Under the pieces are notes generated by a model. That model worked only from the letters and a program-made list of their open reading frames with translations. It was not told the DNA's origin and did not search any database. Positions 8,448 to 17,078 of a stretch of DNA of 64,000 bases are shown here, one piece after another. Position 1 is the first letter of the stretch. Each line of letters opens with the position of its first letter. Origin of the DNA: Planctomycetota bacterium (GTDB lineage Bacteria > Planctomycetota > UBA8742 > UBA2392); NCBI GenBank assembly GCA_020638675.1, contig JACKID010000001.1, forward strand, positions 2,232,001-2,296,000, in the 5' to 3' direction. The position numbers and the translations under genes are program-made.

Positions 8448-11065
8448 CTGCGTCTCCGGACAAGGCGCTCGATGGGCATCAGTATCAGCACCAACGTGAG
8501 AAGATACAGCACGGGCAGCGTTGCTTCACGCGTCAGGCTGGTGACTTCCGGCGAACGCGCCGCGAGCGGCGGCAGGTCTGCTGTCGCATCCTCGGCGAAC
8601 TGGCGGGATTCAACCGGCGCCGGCTCGGCCACGAACACGTCGCCGATGGAACGCTCTTCGGAATCTTCGCTGTTGCTGACGCGTTCGAATACTTCGCCAG
8701 GCCCGAGGGGCAATGCGCCGACCAGTCGCCCGTCCTTGAGCGTCAGCGGCACCTCGCCGTCCTTTGTGCGCATGACGTAGGTGGCGTCCGGAATCGGGTC
8801 AAGGATGCGAATCCCGTCGGGTGTGGCCTCGCCCAGCAGGCGCACGTCCGGCACTTCGCGCGGCAGCAGCCAGCGCAGGCTCGCCGCAAAGATGCCGGGG
8901 AATTCGCCCCAGCCGGTGACTTCACCCAGCGACTCAGGGTCCATCCCCGCGCCCCAGAATGCCACGCGCCCGAGCCCGTAGCCCTTGAACGCCAGCACCG
9001 GGGTCGCGTTCGGCTCGGTCGTCTCGGCCGAGAGGGCCACGGCCGCTCCTTCGCGGGCATAGTTGCGGGCCACCCAGGCGACCTTTGGTGCGGGCTTCGG
9101 CAACGCCTCGGCGCCGAACAGTTGCTCGCCGACGGGTAGCAGCATCAGCGGAAAGGTGCCGGGCATGACGTCAACCTTCGGCGGCTCTTCGCCCTTCTTG
9201 AGTTCTTCCTCAAGCTTGCGGCGGCGTTTTTCTTCCTCGAGCCTCTTCTTGTCGTCGTAGGCCTCGAACGCAAGATCGACGGAATCCACGAAGATCACGT
9301 TGGCCTTCTTGGCTGTCTCCGTGTCGGCGGCGATGTAGGCGTAGCTGCGTTTGGTCGCCAGCTCGTTCACGACCTTGCGGGCTGCGTCGCCCTCGACGTT
9401 GCGGCTGTCGAAGCCGTCGCCGATGCCGATCGTGATGATGTTGATGTCGTTCTCGATTGCCTTCTGGCGCAGGTCGGAGTGCTTCAACCCGGCCAAGGTG
9501 TTCTCCGGGCGGTCGCCGCCGTCCGTGAGCATCACGATCATCTTGACGGCACTCTTCTCTTCCTTCATGACGTCGATGACGCTGTCCATGGCGGCATAGA
9601 TGTCCGTGTTGAAGCCCTGCGCATCGAAGTCGCTGGCCTTGACCTGTGACAGTTCGTTGCCGATGCGCGTCAGGTCGCGTGCGATCTGGTCGCGCTGGAA
9701 CTTGTAGGCCGGGGCCATGCCGTAGACCCAGTTCTGGTCCAGCGTGAACGCCACGACGCCCACGCGGGTGGCAAGCGCCTCGCTGGTCTTGTCTTCGGCG
9801 TCGTAACGCCCGCCGTTGTCGATCAGGTTCAGGCTTTCGGCGACGCCAGTGCTGGCGACCTTCCAGCGCGTGGGCCCGTTGGTGCCGATCGGCGTGGTCA
9901 TGCTGAGCGACCGGTCGATCACGAAGCAGATGCTGACCTTGGCCACCTCGACCTTGATCGGCTCTTCCTCAACGGGCGGGTTGTCGGGCGGTGGCTGCTT
10001 GCCTTCCTTCTGGAGGATGACCGGCAGCATCTGACGCGCGTAGACCGACATATGCTCCGGCGCGACATATTTGGCGCCGTCGCCGGTCACGAACAGCCCG
10101 CCGCCGCGCGCGACAAAGCCGGCCAGCGCATCGGCCTGGTGGGCGTTGACGCCCGCCGCCGCGTCGAGCGCGTTGAGTGCATCCACGCTGGTGAGCACCA
10201 TGTCGATCGGGTCGCCGCTAATCTCGAGGTGGCTGCTGCGGAACTCGCGGACATCCACACGGGTGAAGCGCATGTCCGGCGCAAGCTCGAGCGCCCGGCG
10301 CCAGGCCTTATCGTCAAGACCGAGCGCGAGCACGCTCGGCTGCTCCCCTACCCGGAAAACGTGGCCCGTACGCTGCAGCTCTTTGCCGTCGGCGTCCAGC
10401 AACTGCGCCTCCAGCACGTGACGCCCCGGGGCGTCGCTGCGGATCTCGGCCGTGTTGTCGGTCAGTTCCAGCGGCTTGCCATCTAGTGTCGCAACGACAG
10501 TCGCCTCGGGGCCGGCGACGAGGAAACGAGCCACAAACGGCTCGCCAGGCTGCACGCTCGTGGGCGCGTCAATGCCGCGCAGGATGGGGCTTGGGGCGGA
10601 CTGCTCGGTCGCCGGGAAGACCGCTTTGCACGGCACGCCAAGCGCCTGCACGCGGTCGCGCACTTGCAGCGTGGCGGCACGCTCGACGCCGTGTACTTCG
10701 GTCGTGGCCGGGGGGCTCTCGCCGGTCAGCGCGTTGCGCACGCGGTTCACGAAGTCGTCGGGTGCCTCGGCGAAGTCCGTCGCGCCGGCAGCTTCGGGCA
10801 GGGTCGCGTTGGCCAATGCGAGCCGCCAGGTTCCCGTCGGCTCGAAGCGCGCCTCCGAGTCGGCCGTGACGACCGGGCCAAGCAGCACCAGTCCAAGCGC
10901 CACGAGCGCGCCCAGGCGCAGCGCGCCCGCCACCAGCCGGGTGCGTCTGTCGTGACGACGCCCGATCACCAGCCCGGTGCCGGCCAGCACAATCGCGCAC
11001 ACCAGCAGCAGCGGCAGGTGCTGCGGGGCGTTCAACGACATCGTGTTCCAGTCAGGCCAGTCCAT
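8444..11065 (-). CDS. large membrane protein with vWA domain and flanking glutamine-amidotransferase-like parts
   Basis: 873 residues. Two membrane segments lie at about residues 17-36 and 45-66 and one near the C-terminus (about 848-866), an arrangement seen in BatA/aerotolerance-type proteins. Between them is a beta-rich region, a stretch with D-A-L-A-G-F-V-A-R-G-G-G-L-F-V-T-G-D typical of amidotransferase-like domains in such proteins, then a vWA domain with the MIDAS motif D-R-S-L-S (after C-F-V-I), a threonine in N-T-D-I-Y-A and V-M-L-T-D-G-G-D. A charged E/K/R coiled stretch follows the vWA domain. vWA membrane proteins of this type usually work with MoxR ATPases; one lies at 17838-18947. 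No ribosome site is evident at the ATG. Confidence 0.8.
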   Translation of the reverse strand: MDWPDWNTMSLNAPQHLPLLLVCAIVLAGTGLVIGRRHDRRTRLVAGALRLGALVALGLVLLGPVVTADSEARFEPTGTWRLALANATLPEAAGATDFAEAPDDFVNRVRNALTGESPPATTEVHGVERAATLQVRDRVQALGVPCKAVFPATEQSAPSPILRGIDAPTSVQPGEPFVARFLVAGPEATVVATLDGKPLELTDNTAEIRSDAPGRHVLEAQLLDADGKELQRTGHVFRVGEQPSVLALGLDDKAWRRALELAPDMRFTRVDVREFRSSHLEISGDPIDMVLTSVDALNALDAAAGVNAHQADALAGFVARGGGLFVTGDGAKYVAPEHMSVYARQMLPVILQKEGKQPPPDNPPVEEEPIKVEVAKVSICFVIDRSLSMTTPIGTNGPTRWKVASTGVAESLNLIDNGGRYDAEDKTSEALATRVGVVAFTLDQNWVYGMAPAYKFQRDQIARDLTRIGNELSQVKASDFDAQGFNTDIYAAMDSVIDVMKEEKSAVKMIVMLTDGGDRPENTLAGLKHSDLRQKAIENDINIITIGIGDGFDSRNVEGDAARKVVNELATKRSYAYIAADTETAKKANVIFVDSVDLAFEAYDDKKRLEEEKRRRKLEEELKKGEEPPKVDVMPGTFPLMLLPVGEQLFGAEALPKPAPKVAWVARNYAREGAAVALSAETTEPNATPVLAFKGYGLGRVAFWGAGMDPESLGEVTGWGEFPGIFAASLRWLLPREVPDVRLLGEATPDGIRILDPIPDATYVMRTKDGEVPLTLKDGRLVGALPLGPGEVFERVSNSEDSEERSIGDVFVAEPAPVESRQFAEDATADLPPLAARSPEVTSLTREATLPVLYLLTLVLILMPIERLVRRRS

Positions 11066-11131
11066 GCGTCCGCCGGTTGTAAGGGCTGGTGCTCCCTTGC
11101 ATAGTGCCCGCGTCTATCCACGGGACTTTCG

Positions 11132-12481
11132 ATGAACAGTGTAACCGTCAGCGCGCTCAAGCAATACGTCGATCAGGAAGTTGAACTGAAGGGCTGGCTG
11201 TATAATCGACGCGGCAGCGGCAAGCTGCTGTTCCTGCAATTCCGTGACGGCACCGGCGTTGTGCAGGTCGTCGTCAGCAAGAAGGACGTGCCCGAAGAAG
11301 TCTTCGAGACCGCCAAGCGCATCGGCTACGAAAGCAGCATCATCGTGCGCGGCAAGGTGACCAAGGATGACCGCAGCGCGCTCGGCGTCGAGGTGCAGGG
11401 CAGCGCTGTCGAAGTGATCCAGGAAGTCCACGACTACCCGATCCAGATCACCGAGGACGTGCCCAACATCGACAAGCTGCTCGACCTGCGCCACCTGTGG
11501 GTCCGCAGCAAGCGCCCGCACGCGATTCTCAAGGTGCGCAGCGAAGTTGTGCAGGCGATCCGCGATTTCTACTACGAGCGCGACTTCGTGCTGTACGACG
11601 CGCCGATCTTCACGCCCGCGAGCTGCGAGGGCGTCAGCACGCTGTTCGAGGTCCCCTACTTCGAAGAGACCGGCTACCTGACGCAGAGCGGCCAGCTCTA
11701 CGGCGAAACCGGCGCGATGGCGTTCGGCAAGGTCGTCGTGTTCGGGCCCACGTTCCGCGCCGAGAAGTCCAAGACGCGCCGACACCTCACCGAGTTCTGG
11801 ATGGTCGAGCCCGAGGTCGCATTCCTTGAGCTGGACGGAATCATGGACCTTGCCGAGCAGCAGATCCAGTACGTCGTCGGGCGCGCACTCGACAAGTGCA
11901 AGGCGGAGCTGAAAGAGCTTGAGCGCGACACTTCAGTGCTCGAGCAGGTTGTTAAACCGTTCCCGCGCATTCACTATGAAGAAGCGCAGAAAGTGCTGCA
12001 GCAGCTCAAGTCTGAGTTCGCCAAGTCCGACGACCCGGAGAAGGTCAAGCTCAGCGGCGACATCCTCAAGAACGGGCTCGGCGACGACCTCGGCGCGGCC
12101 GACGAAACCGCGCTGGGCATGCACTACAAGCAGTGCATCTGCATCCACCACTACCCGCGCGAAGTGAAGGCGTTCTACATGAAGGCCGACCCGACGGGAA
12201 AATACGCCATGGGTGTGGACGTGATCGCGCCGGAAGGCGTGGGCGAAATCATCGGCGGCGGGCAACGCGAAGACAGCCTCGAGGTTCTTGAAGCCCAGAT
12301 CAAGAAGCACAACGTGCCGCCGGAATCAGTTAGCTGGTACGTCGACCTGCGCAAGTATGGTAGCGTCCCCCACGGCGGATTCGGCATGGGCGTCGAGCGC
12401 TGCGTGCAGTGGATCACCGGCTGCCAGCACGTTCGCGAGGCCATCCCGTTCCCGCGCACGATCTACCGCCTGACACCCTGA
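11132..12481 (+). CDS. asnS: asparaginyl-tRNA synthetase
   Basis: 449 residues. Class IIb aminoacyl-tRNA synthetase charging tRNA-Asn. An N-terminal OB fold (V-E-L-K-G-W-L-Y-N-R-R, then L-Q-F-R-D-G-T-G) binds the anticodon. Motif 2 is F-R-A-E-K-S-K-T-R-R-H-L at about 208-219 and motif 3 is G-G-F-G-M-G-V-E-R at about 415-423. The F-W-M-V-E-P-E and I-G-G-G-Q-R-E-D segments fit AsnRS rather than AspRS. It heads a tight plus-strand unit with a HAD protein and gatB. Since AsnRS is present, the GatCAB enzyme here is probably needed mainly for Gln-tRNA; that is an inference. Confidence 0.94.
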   Translation: MNSVTVSALKQYVDQEVELKGWLYNRRGSGKLLFLQFRDGTGVVQVVVSKKDVPEEVFETAKRIGYESSIIVRGKVTKDDRSALGVEVQGSAVEVIQEVHDYPIQITEDVPNIDKLLDLRHLWVRSKRPHAILKVRSEVVQAIRDFYYERDFVLYDAPIFTPASCEGVSTLFEVPYFEETGYLTQSGQLYGETGAMAFGKVVVFGPTFRAEKSKTRRHLTEFWMVEPEVAFLELDGIMDLAEQQIQYVVGRALDKCKAELKELERDTSVLEQVVKPFPRIHYEEAQKVLQQLKSEFAKSDDPEKVKLSGDILKNGLGDDLGAADETALGMHYKQCICIHHYPREVKAFYMKADPTGKYAMGVDVIAPEGVGEIIGGGQREDSLEVLEAQIKKHNVPPESVSWYVDLRKYGSVPHGGFGMGVERCVQWITGCQHVREAIPFPRTIYRLTP

Positions 12482-12490
12482 GGAAGCACC

Positions 12491-13168
12491 TTGCCGAACG
12501 CCATCATCATCGACATGCCGGACGTCCTGACGGACGAGGCGGAGAATGACCGCGAGGCGGCCGCGCTCGTGCGGCAGATCGTCGCGACCGCGGGCGTGCG
12601 CGTGACCGAGCAGGCATTCAACCAGGCAGACGAGTTCGCGATCCAGTCGTTCGCGCCGCACCAGTTCGACGCGATGATCTTCAAGCTGGTCAACCGCGAC
12701 ACCACGCTGGCGCTGCGCTGCATCAGCGCGTTCAAGAAGAACTTCAAGCCGCGCGTGAACCTGCGCAAGGAAGCGGGCGACATCCTGAACGCTTGCAGGC
12801 AGCGCGGCTGGAAGATCGGTATCGCCGGGCACCTGAGCGAAGACCAGCTGGCGGCGCTGGAGCGGGCGAAGCTGCTGCAGATGATCCACGTGAAGGGTCT
12901 GCCGAGGCAGATGAAGATCGACCTGCCGGACCCGCGCGTGATCGAGTTCCTGGTCGGGCTGCTCGGCACCAGCACCGGCGAATGCCTGATGCTCGGCACG
13001 CGCTGCGACAACAACGTGCGCCCGGCGAACATCCTGCGCATGCAGGCGATCCAGTTGCAGATGGGGCGCTACGGCAAGCTGCAGTTGCCGCGCGACCTGC
13101 AGGACGTGCCCGACTACGAGGCGCCCGACGTCAACGCCCTGCTGAACGTGATTCCGACGGTTGTGTAA
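12491..13168 (+). CDS. HAD-superfamily-like protein, catalytic motif I degenerate
   Basis: 225 residues from a TTG start with AGGAAG placed six bases ahead. Overall order fits a haloacid dehalogenase fold: an N-terminal I-I-I-D-M-P-D-V-L-T-D, a helical cap, G-W-K-I-G-I-A-G-H-L-S as strand 2, a conserved lysine region (H-V-K-G-L-P-R), and G-T-R-C-D-N-N-V-R-P-A as motif IV. Motif I should read D-x-D; here the second aspartate is proline (D-M-P), so the usual acid/base is missing. It sits nine bases after asnS and overlaps gatB by one base (TAATG), which suggests a role linked to translation. Activity is uncertain. Confidence 0.6.
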   Translation: MPNAIIIDMPDVLTDEAENDREAAALVRQIVATAGVRVTEQAFNQADEFAIQSFAPHQFDAMIFKLVNRDTTLALRCISAFKKNFKPRVNLRKEAGDILNACRQRGWKIGIAGHLSEDQLAALERAKLLQMIHVKGLPRQMKIDLPDPRVIEFLVGLLGTSTGECLMLGTRCDNNVRPANILRMQAIQLQMGRYGKLQLPRDLQDVPDYEAPDVNALLNVIPTVV

Positions 13169-14622
13169 TGGCCACAGGCACGAAAACCGAGTACGAGCCG
13201 GTCATAGGGCTGGAAGTCCACGTCCAACTCAAGACCGCGTCCAAAATGTTCTGCGGCTGCGCCGTGCAGTTCGGCGCGCCCGCGAACTCGCTGACCTGCC
13301 CGGTCTGCCTCGGGCTGCCGGGCGCGCTGCCGATGGTCAACAGGCAGGCCGTCGAGTACGGCATCCGGGTCGGGCTGGCGCTGAACTGCCAGATCGCGCA
13401 CCGGGTTAAATTTGACCGCAAGAACTACTTCTACCCGGACCTGCCCAAGGGCTACCAGGTCAGCCAGTACGACGAGCCCCTGTGCTTCGACGGCGAGCTT
13501 CAGCTGCCGATTCACGACGCGAGCGGCCAGCCCAAGATCTGCCGCATCACGCGCGCGCACCTTGAGGAAGACGCGGGCAAGTCGATCCACATGGACGGCA
13601 GCACGCTGGTGGACCTGAACCGCGCCGGCACGCCGCTGATCGAAATCGTCGGCGGGCCCGACCTGCGCAGCCCCGAAGAGGCCTACATCTACCTGAACAC
13701 GCTAAAGCGGAACCTGAGCTATCTCGGGGTCAGCGACCTGAGCATGGAAAAGGGCAGTCTAAGGTGCGACGCTAACGTCAGCATCCGCCCGAAGGGGCAG
13801 GAGAAGTTCGGCGTGCGCAGCGAGATCAAGAACCTGAACAGCTTCCGCATGGTCCGCGCGGCGCTGGAGTTCGAGATCAAGCGGCATGAGCAGGTGCTCG
13901 AATCCGGCGGCACGCTCACCCAGCAGACCCTGCTGTGGGACGACGAAAAACAGGAGACCCGCAGCATGCGCAGCAAGGAGGAAGCAACCGATTACCGCTT
14001 CTTCCCCGAGCCGGACCTCGCCACGTTCGATGTACCGCGCGAATGGGTCGAGCAGGTCCGCGCCACACTGCCCGAGATGCCGGAAAAGCGCCTGCTGCGC
14101 TTTCTGGACGACTACAAGCTCAGTGAGCAGGACGCGGAGTACCTGGTCGGGGACAAGGCGCTGGCCGACTTCTACGAGACCGCGCTCAAGCTGATGGACG
14201 AGCCGCGCAAGGTCGCGGCCTGGGTGGTCGGCGAGGTCACGCGCGAGCTAAATGACCGCAACGCCGCCATCGGCGACCTGAAGCTGACGCCCGAAGAGTT
14301 GATCGAGCTGATCAAACTGCTCGACGCCGGCAAGCTGAACAACATCACGGCCAAGGAAGTCTTCCACGCCATGGTCGAGACGGGCGAAGGCGCAATGACA
14401 GCAGCCCAGCGCCTGAACAAACTGATCGTGCAGGACGACGACGCAATGAACGCCGTGATCGACGAAGTCATCGCCGAGTTCGCCGACAAGGCCGTCGCCG
14501 ACTTCAAGGCCGGCGAAGAAAAGGCACTTGGCTTCCTGATCGGGCAGTGCATGCGCAAGCTGAAGGGCAAGGCGAATCCGAAGGAGCTGGGACCAAAGAT
14601 TGCGGCGCGGATCAACGGCTAG
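13168..14622 (+). CDS. gatB: Asp/Glu-tRNA(Asn/Gln) amidotransferase subunit B
   Basis: 484 residues. GatB is the kinase/tRNA-binding subunit of GatCAB, which amidates mischarged Glu-tRNA-Gln or Asp-tRNA-Asn. Seen are E-P-V-I-G-L-E-V-H-V-Q-L at the start, zinc-site cysteines in F-C-G-C and C-P-V-C-L-G-L-P-G, the Y-F-Y-P-D-L-P-K-G-Y-Q segment, R-A-H-L-E-E-D-A-G-K and the C-terminal YqeY-like helical tail. The ATG overlaps the TAA of the HAD gene; upstream in-frame codons belong to that gene in another frame. gatA and gatC are not in the window. Confidence 0.95.
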   Translation: MATGTKTEYEPVIGLEVHVQLKTASKMFCGCAVQFGAPANSLTCPVCLGLPGALPMVNRQAVEYGIRVGLALNCQIAHRVKFDRKNYFYPDLPKGYQVSQYDEPLCFDGELQLPIHDASGQPKICRITRAHLEEDAGKSIHMDGSTLVDLNRAGTPLIEIVGGPDLRSPEEAYIYLNTLKRNLSYLGVSDLSMEKGSLRCDANVSIRPKGQEKFGVRSEIKNLNSFRMVRAALEFEIKRHEQVLESGGTLTQQTLLWDDEKQETRSMRSKEEATDYRFFPEPDLATFDVPREWVEQVRATLPEMPEKRLLRFLDDYKLSEQDAEYLVGDKALADFYETALKLMDEPRKVAAWVVGEVTRELNDRNAAIGDLKLTPEELIELIKLLDAGKLNNITAKEVFHAMVETGEGAMTAAQRLNKLIVQDDDAMNAVIDEVIAEFADKAVADFKAGEEKALGFLIGQCMRKLKGKANPKELGPKIAARING

Positions 14623-14627
14623 CTCGC

Positions 14628-14704
14628 GATCAGCCCCGCCCAAGAGGGCGGGGATAGGTCAGACAGAATTGCCGCATCAATCCCCGGCCTTTCGGCCGGG
14701 GCGG
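14628..14704. repeat. dispersed two-hairpin element, copy A
   Basis: Two perfect 8-bp stems: CCCCGCCC/GGGCGGGG (14634-14641, 14646-14653, loop AAGA) and CCCCGGCC/GGCCGGGG (14682-14689, 14694-14701, loop TTTC), 28 bases apart, preceded by GCGATC. The same layout recurs at 35491-35563. It lies between gatB and the Nudix gene. Confidence 0.8.
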
Positions 14705-14717
14705 AGCGACTCGGCCT

Positions 14718-15137
14718 ATGTTCGAAGACCAACGCCCGTTGCGCCATGCCATCGTCGCCGTGATTGAGTCCGGCGACGAAATCCTGTTTATCGAACGCGC
14801 GGCCATGGACACCTGGCCCGGCTACTGGTCCACGGTGACCGGCCAGCTTGAGCCGGGCGAAGACCAGCAATCGGGCTGCGTGCGCGAAGCCTTTGAGGAA
14901 GTCGGGCTGCGCGTGAAGCCCGTTCGCAAGCTGTGGGAAAGCATGACGCGCCGCGCCCACTTCGTGCTGCACTGGTGGCAGTGCGAGCTGACCGGCCCAC
15001 GCGACGTCACGCCCGACCCCAAGGAAGTCGCCAACCACAAGTGGATTCACCGTCGCGATATCCCGAGCATTCCGCTGATGTTCAGCGACTCCCGCTGGTT
15101 CTTCCGCGAGGTGTACCCGGGCGTCAGACATGCCTGA
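14718..15137 (+). CDS. Nudix hydrolase
   Basis: 139 residues. It carries a perfect Nudix box, G-x5-E-x7-R-E-A-F-E-E-V-G-L, at about residues 42-64, which binds Mg2+ and cleaves nucleoside diphosphate-X bonds. The preceding G-Y-W-S-T-V-T-G and the following M-T-R-R-A-H-F-V-L-H-W-W segment resemble NudB-like dihydroneopterin triphosphate or (d)NTP pyrophosphatases, but the substrate cannot be fixed. The ATG at 14718 follows the two-hairpin repeat and has no clear ribosome site. Confidence 0.88.
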   Translation: MFEDQRPLRHAIVAVIESGDEILFIERAAMDTWPGYWSTVTGQLEPGEDQQSGCVREAFEEVGLRVKPVRKLWESMTRRAHFVLHWWQCELTGPRDVTPDPKEVANHKWIHRRDIPSIPLMFSDSRWFFREVYPGVRHA

Positions 15138-15140
15138 AGA

Positions 15141-15268
15141 GTGGCGCAGACAATCCTGTCTGCGGGGCGCGACGCGACCACAGACAAGATTGTCTGTGCC
15201 ACCCAACCGACCACAGACATGATTGTCTCTGCCACTCAACCGACCACAGACACGATTGTCTGTGCCAC
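15141..15268. repeat. array of four CAGACA...TGTCTG hairpins
   Basis: Four near-identical 25-base inverted-repeat units lie at about 15141-15165, 15178-15202, 15211-15235 and 15244-15268. The first reads GTGGCGCAGACA-ATCCT-GTCTG and the other three are its reverse orientation, CCACAGACAnGATTGTCTGTG followed by CCAC, with spacers CCAACCGA and TCAACCGA. Unit 3 has one base change in its right arm. The last unit abuts the promoter of the next gene. Looks like a small mobile or REP-like palindrome that has multiplied locally. Confidence 0.85.
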
Positions 15269-15279
15269 CCGAACGCTAC

Positions 15280-15285
15280 TACACT
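15280..15285 (+). promoter_or_regulatory. -10 box TACACT, start-proximal (leaderless type)
   Basis: TACACT ends six bases before the ATG at 15292. A TTGTCT sequence 18 bases upstream (15256-15261), inside the fourth hairpin unit, could serve as -35. No ribosome site lies between -10 and ATG. Confidence 0.45.
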
Positions 15286-15291
15286 CTGCCC

Positions 15292-16050
15292 ATGCCCCAC
15301 GCCCTGCTTGCCCTGACAATTTCCAACGCGCTGGACATCCTGCGCCGGGGCGGCACCTGGGTTCTGGCCGCAACCGGCGTCGCGTTCATCCTGTCGCTGC
15401 GCTGGTTCAGCACGTTCGGGCTGGGCTACGAGGTCGTGCAGCTTGAAGAACTCGGCGTCTACACCATCGGGCTGCTCGGCGCGGTGGCGGTACTGGTGTT
15501 CTGCCTGCCCGGCGAAGACGAAACCGATGAGCCCGAGGCGCTGCTACTGACGCGCCCGGTGTCGCGCTGGGTCCTGTCATTGGGCACGTTCTTTGGACGG
15601 CTGCTTCCGATCGCGTTGCTGTGCCTGCTCTGGAGCTTCGCGATCTTCAACGCGCTGCTGTGGTTTGAGCTGGAAGACCCCGGGCTCTTCAGCTACCGCG
15701 GCTCCAGCAGCGCATTGTCCGAGAGCGGCGGCCTGATCCTGCCGGTACTGGGGCAGTTGTTCGCCACCAGCATCCTGCTCGCGTTCGTGCAGCCGGTGGC
15801 CCGCCTGCGTCGTCCGGTGCTGGTGGGGCTGGCGACGTTGGGGCTGTACGTGCTCGGGTATGCTGTGGCCGGGCTTGGCGGCGCCTGGTCGGTCATCCTG
15901 CCCGATCTCAGCCGTCACGACCTGACTTCGCTGCTGTGGGGACCCGGTTTGCAGGTTTCCATGCCCGCCCTGCTAGTTCACGCTTGTGCGTGGTGTGCGG
16001 CCGGGGTAGCGTTGGACAGCATCGGATTAACAGTCAAGTCAGCGGCATAA
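15292..16050 (+). CDS. multi-pass membrane protein, ABC-2 permease-like
   Basis: 252 residues with about six hydrophobic segments (roughly residues 22-40, 55-72, 92-118, 145-165, 175-200, 222-243). The loop with P-G-E-D-E-T-D-E-P-E-A-L-L-L-T-R-P-V-S-R-W after the second segment is the kind of cytoplasmic turn found in ABC-2 type export permeases. No ATPase gene lies beside it, so its partner is unknown. The start is taken at MPHALLALTISNALDIL because a -10 box stands directly upstream and the preceding in-frame residues come from the hairpin array. Confidence 0.65.
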   Translation: MPHALLALTISNALDILRRGGTWVLAATGVAFILSLRWFSTFGLGYEVVQLEELGVYTIGLLGAVAVLVFCLPGEDETDEPEALLLTRPVSRWVLSLGTFFGRLLPIALLCLLWSFAIFNALLWFELEDPGLFSYRGSSSALSESGGLILPVLGQLFATSILLAFVQPVARLRRPVLVGLATLGLYVLGYAVAGLGGAWSVILPDLSRHDLTSLLWGPGLQVSMPALLVHACAWCAAGVALDSIGLTVKSAA

Positions 16051-16080
16051 GGCACAATACGGCGGGCGTTTGCATTCGTC

Positions 16081-16109
16081 TTGCCGGGTATGAAAGTAAA
16101 GGCTAGACT
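16081..16109 (+). promoter_or_regulatory. sigma70-type promoter TTGCCG-17-TAGACT
   Basis: TTGCCG (16081-16086), a 17-base spacer and TAGACT (16104-16109) precede the phosphoesterase gene at 16180, giving a leader of about 60 bases. Confidence 0.5.
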
Positions 16110-16179
16110 TTAATATTGGACCTCACGGGTCTACTTCTGTCCAACATCCTGTCACAGGTACGCCTGCCGGGGGTCGGTT

Positions 16180-16905
16180 TTGCGGTACGCCATATTCGGT
16201 GACATCCACGGCAATATCGAGGCGCTGGATACAGTGCTGTCGCATTGCAAGAAAGAGGGCGTTGACCGCTACCTCTGCCTGGGTGATATCGTCGGCTACG
16301 GCGCCAACCCCGACGAGTGTTGCGACATCGTCCGCGAAATGGGCTGCCCCACCGTCGCCGGCAACCACGACTGGGCCGTCTGCGGCAAGCTCAGCATCGA
16401 ATTCTTCAACACCTACGCCAAGCAGGCCGTCTACTGGACGCGCGACAACCTCAAAGAAGAGAACATGCAGTTCCTTCGCGAGCTGCCGCTGGTCCATGAG
16501 GTCAACGACGACATCACGCTTGTGCACGGCAGCCTGAACTTTCCGGACCTGTTCGACTACATCCAGACCAGCCAGGACGCGCGCCTCTCGCTTGAGAAGC
16601 TGCGCACGCGCGTCTGCTTTCTCGGGCACTCACACGTGCCGGTCACCTTCTTCAGCGGGCCGATGGTCAGCTACTCGATGTCCTACGAGATCAACCTCAA
16701 GGGCTTCGAGAAAGCGCTGGTGAACGTCGGCAGCGTGGGCCAGCCGCGCGACGAAAACCCGAAGTCGTGCTTCGCCATCTACGACAGCGACAAAGAGATG
16801 GTGAAGATCACCCGCCTCGAGTACGACCTGGAAACCACAGGCCGAAAAATCCTCGACGCAGGCCTGCCCGAAATCCTCGCCGAACGCCTGAAGTTCGGGC
16901 GCTAA
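16180..16905 (+). CDS. calcineurin-like metallophosphoesterase (YfcE/diadenosine-type)
   Basis: 241 residues from a TTG start (M-R-Y-A-I-F-G-D-I-H-G-N). The five metallophosphoesterase motifs are present: G-D-I-H-G-N at 7-12, G-D-I-V-G-Y-G at about 36-42, G-N-H-D at about 61-64, V-H-G-S near 114 and G-H-S-H-V-P near 148. The A-N-P-D-E-C-C segment after motif 2 is typical of the predicted phosphodiesterase subgroup related to YfcE. It should be a soluble two-metal enzyme acting on a phosphodiester or phosphomonoester; the substrate is unknown. Monocistronic by spacing. Confidence 0.88.
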   Translation: MRYAIFGDIHGNIEALDTVLSHCKKEGVDRYLCLGDIVGYGANPDECCDIVREMGCPTVAGNHDWAVCGKLSIEFFNTYAKQAVYWTRDNLKEENMQFLRELPLVHEVNDDITLVHGSLNFPDLFDYIQTSQDARLSLEKLRTRVCFLGHSHVPVTFFSGPMVSYSMSYEINLKGFEKALVNVGSVGQPRDENPKSCFAIYDSDKEMVKITRLEYDLETTGRKILDAGLPEILAERLKFGR

Positions 16906-16913
16906 CTGCCGTC

Positions 16914-17037
16914 GTCAGGATAGGCAGGATTGAAGAGGATGGGTTCACTTCGCAGAGCGCTGTCGCCATTTGCCCCATGAAAGTTGCGACGTGCGACGAC
17001 CGGTCGCCATCCACTCACATCCTGTAAATCCTGACCA
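16914..17037. repeat. imperfect inverted repeat around GTCAGGAT / ATCCTGAC
   Basis: The left end has GTCAGGATAGGCAGGATTG and the right end ATCCTGTAAATCCTGAC. These arms can pair imperfectly across about 120 bases between the phosphoesterase gene and the minus-strand gene at 17079. The look is of a degraded dispersed palindromic repeat; no coding signal is seen in it. Confidence 0.5.
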
Positions 17038-17078
17038 ATGGCCTTTGCGGTATTCAGTTGTCAAACAGCTCGCGCTCG

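Noticed and set aside
15141..15268. Short CRISPR array
   Set aside because: Units are palindromic, 25 bases with 8-base similar spacers, one is inverted, and no cas genes are near.
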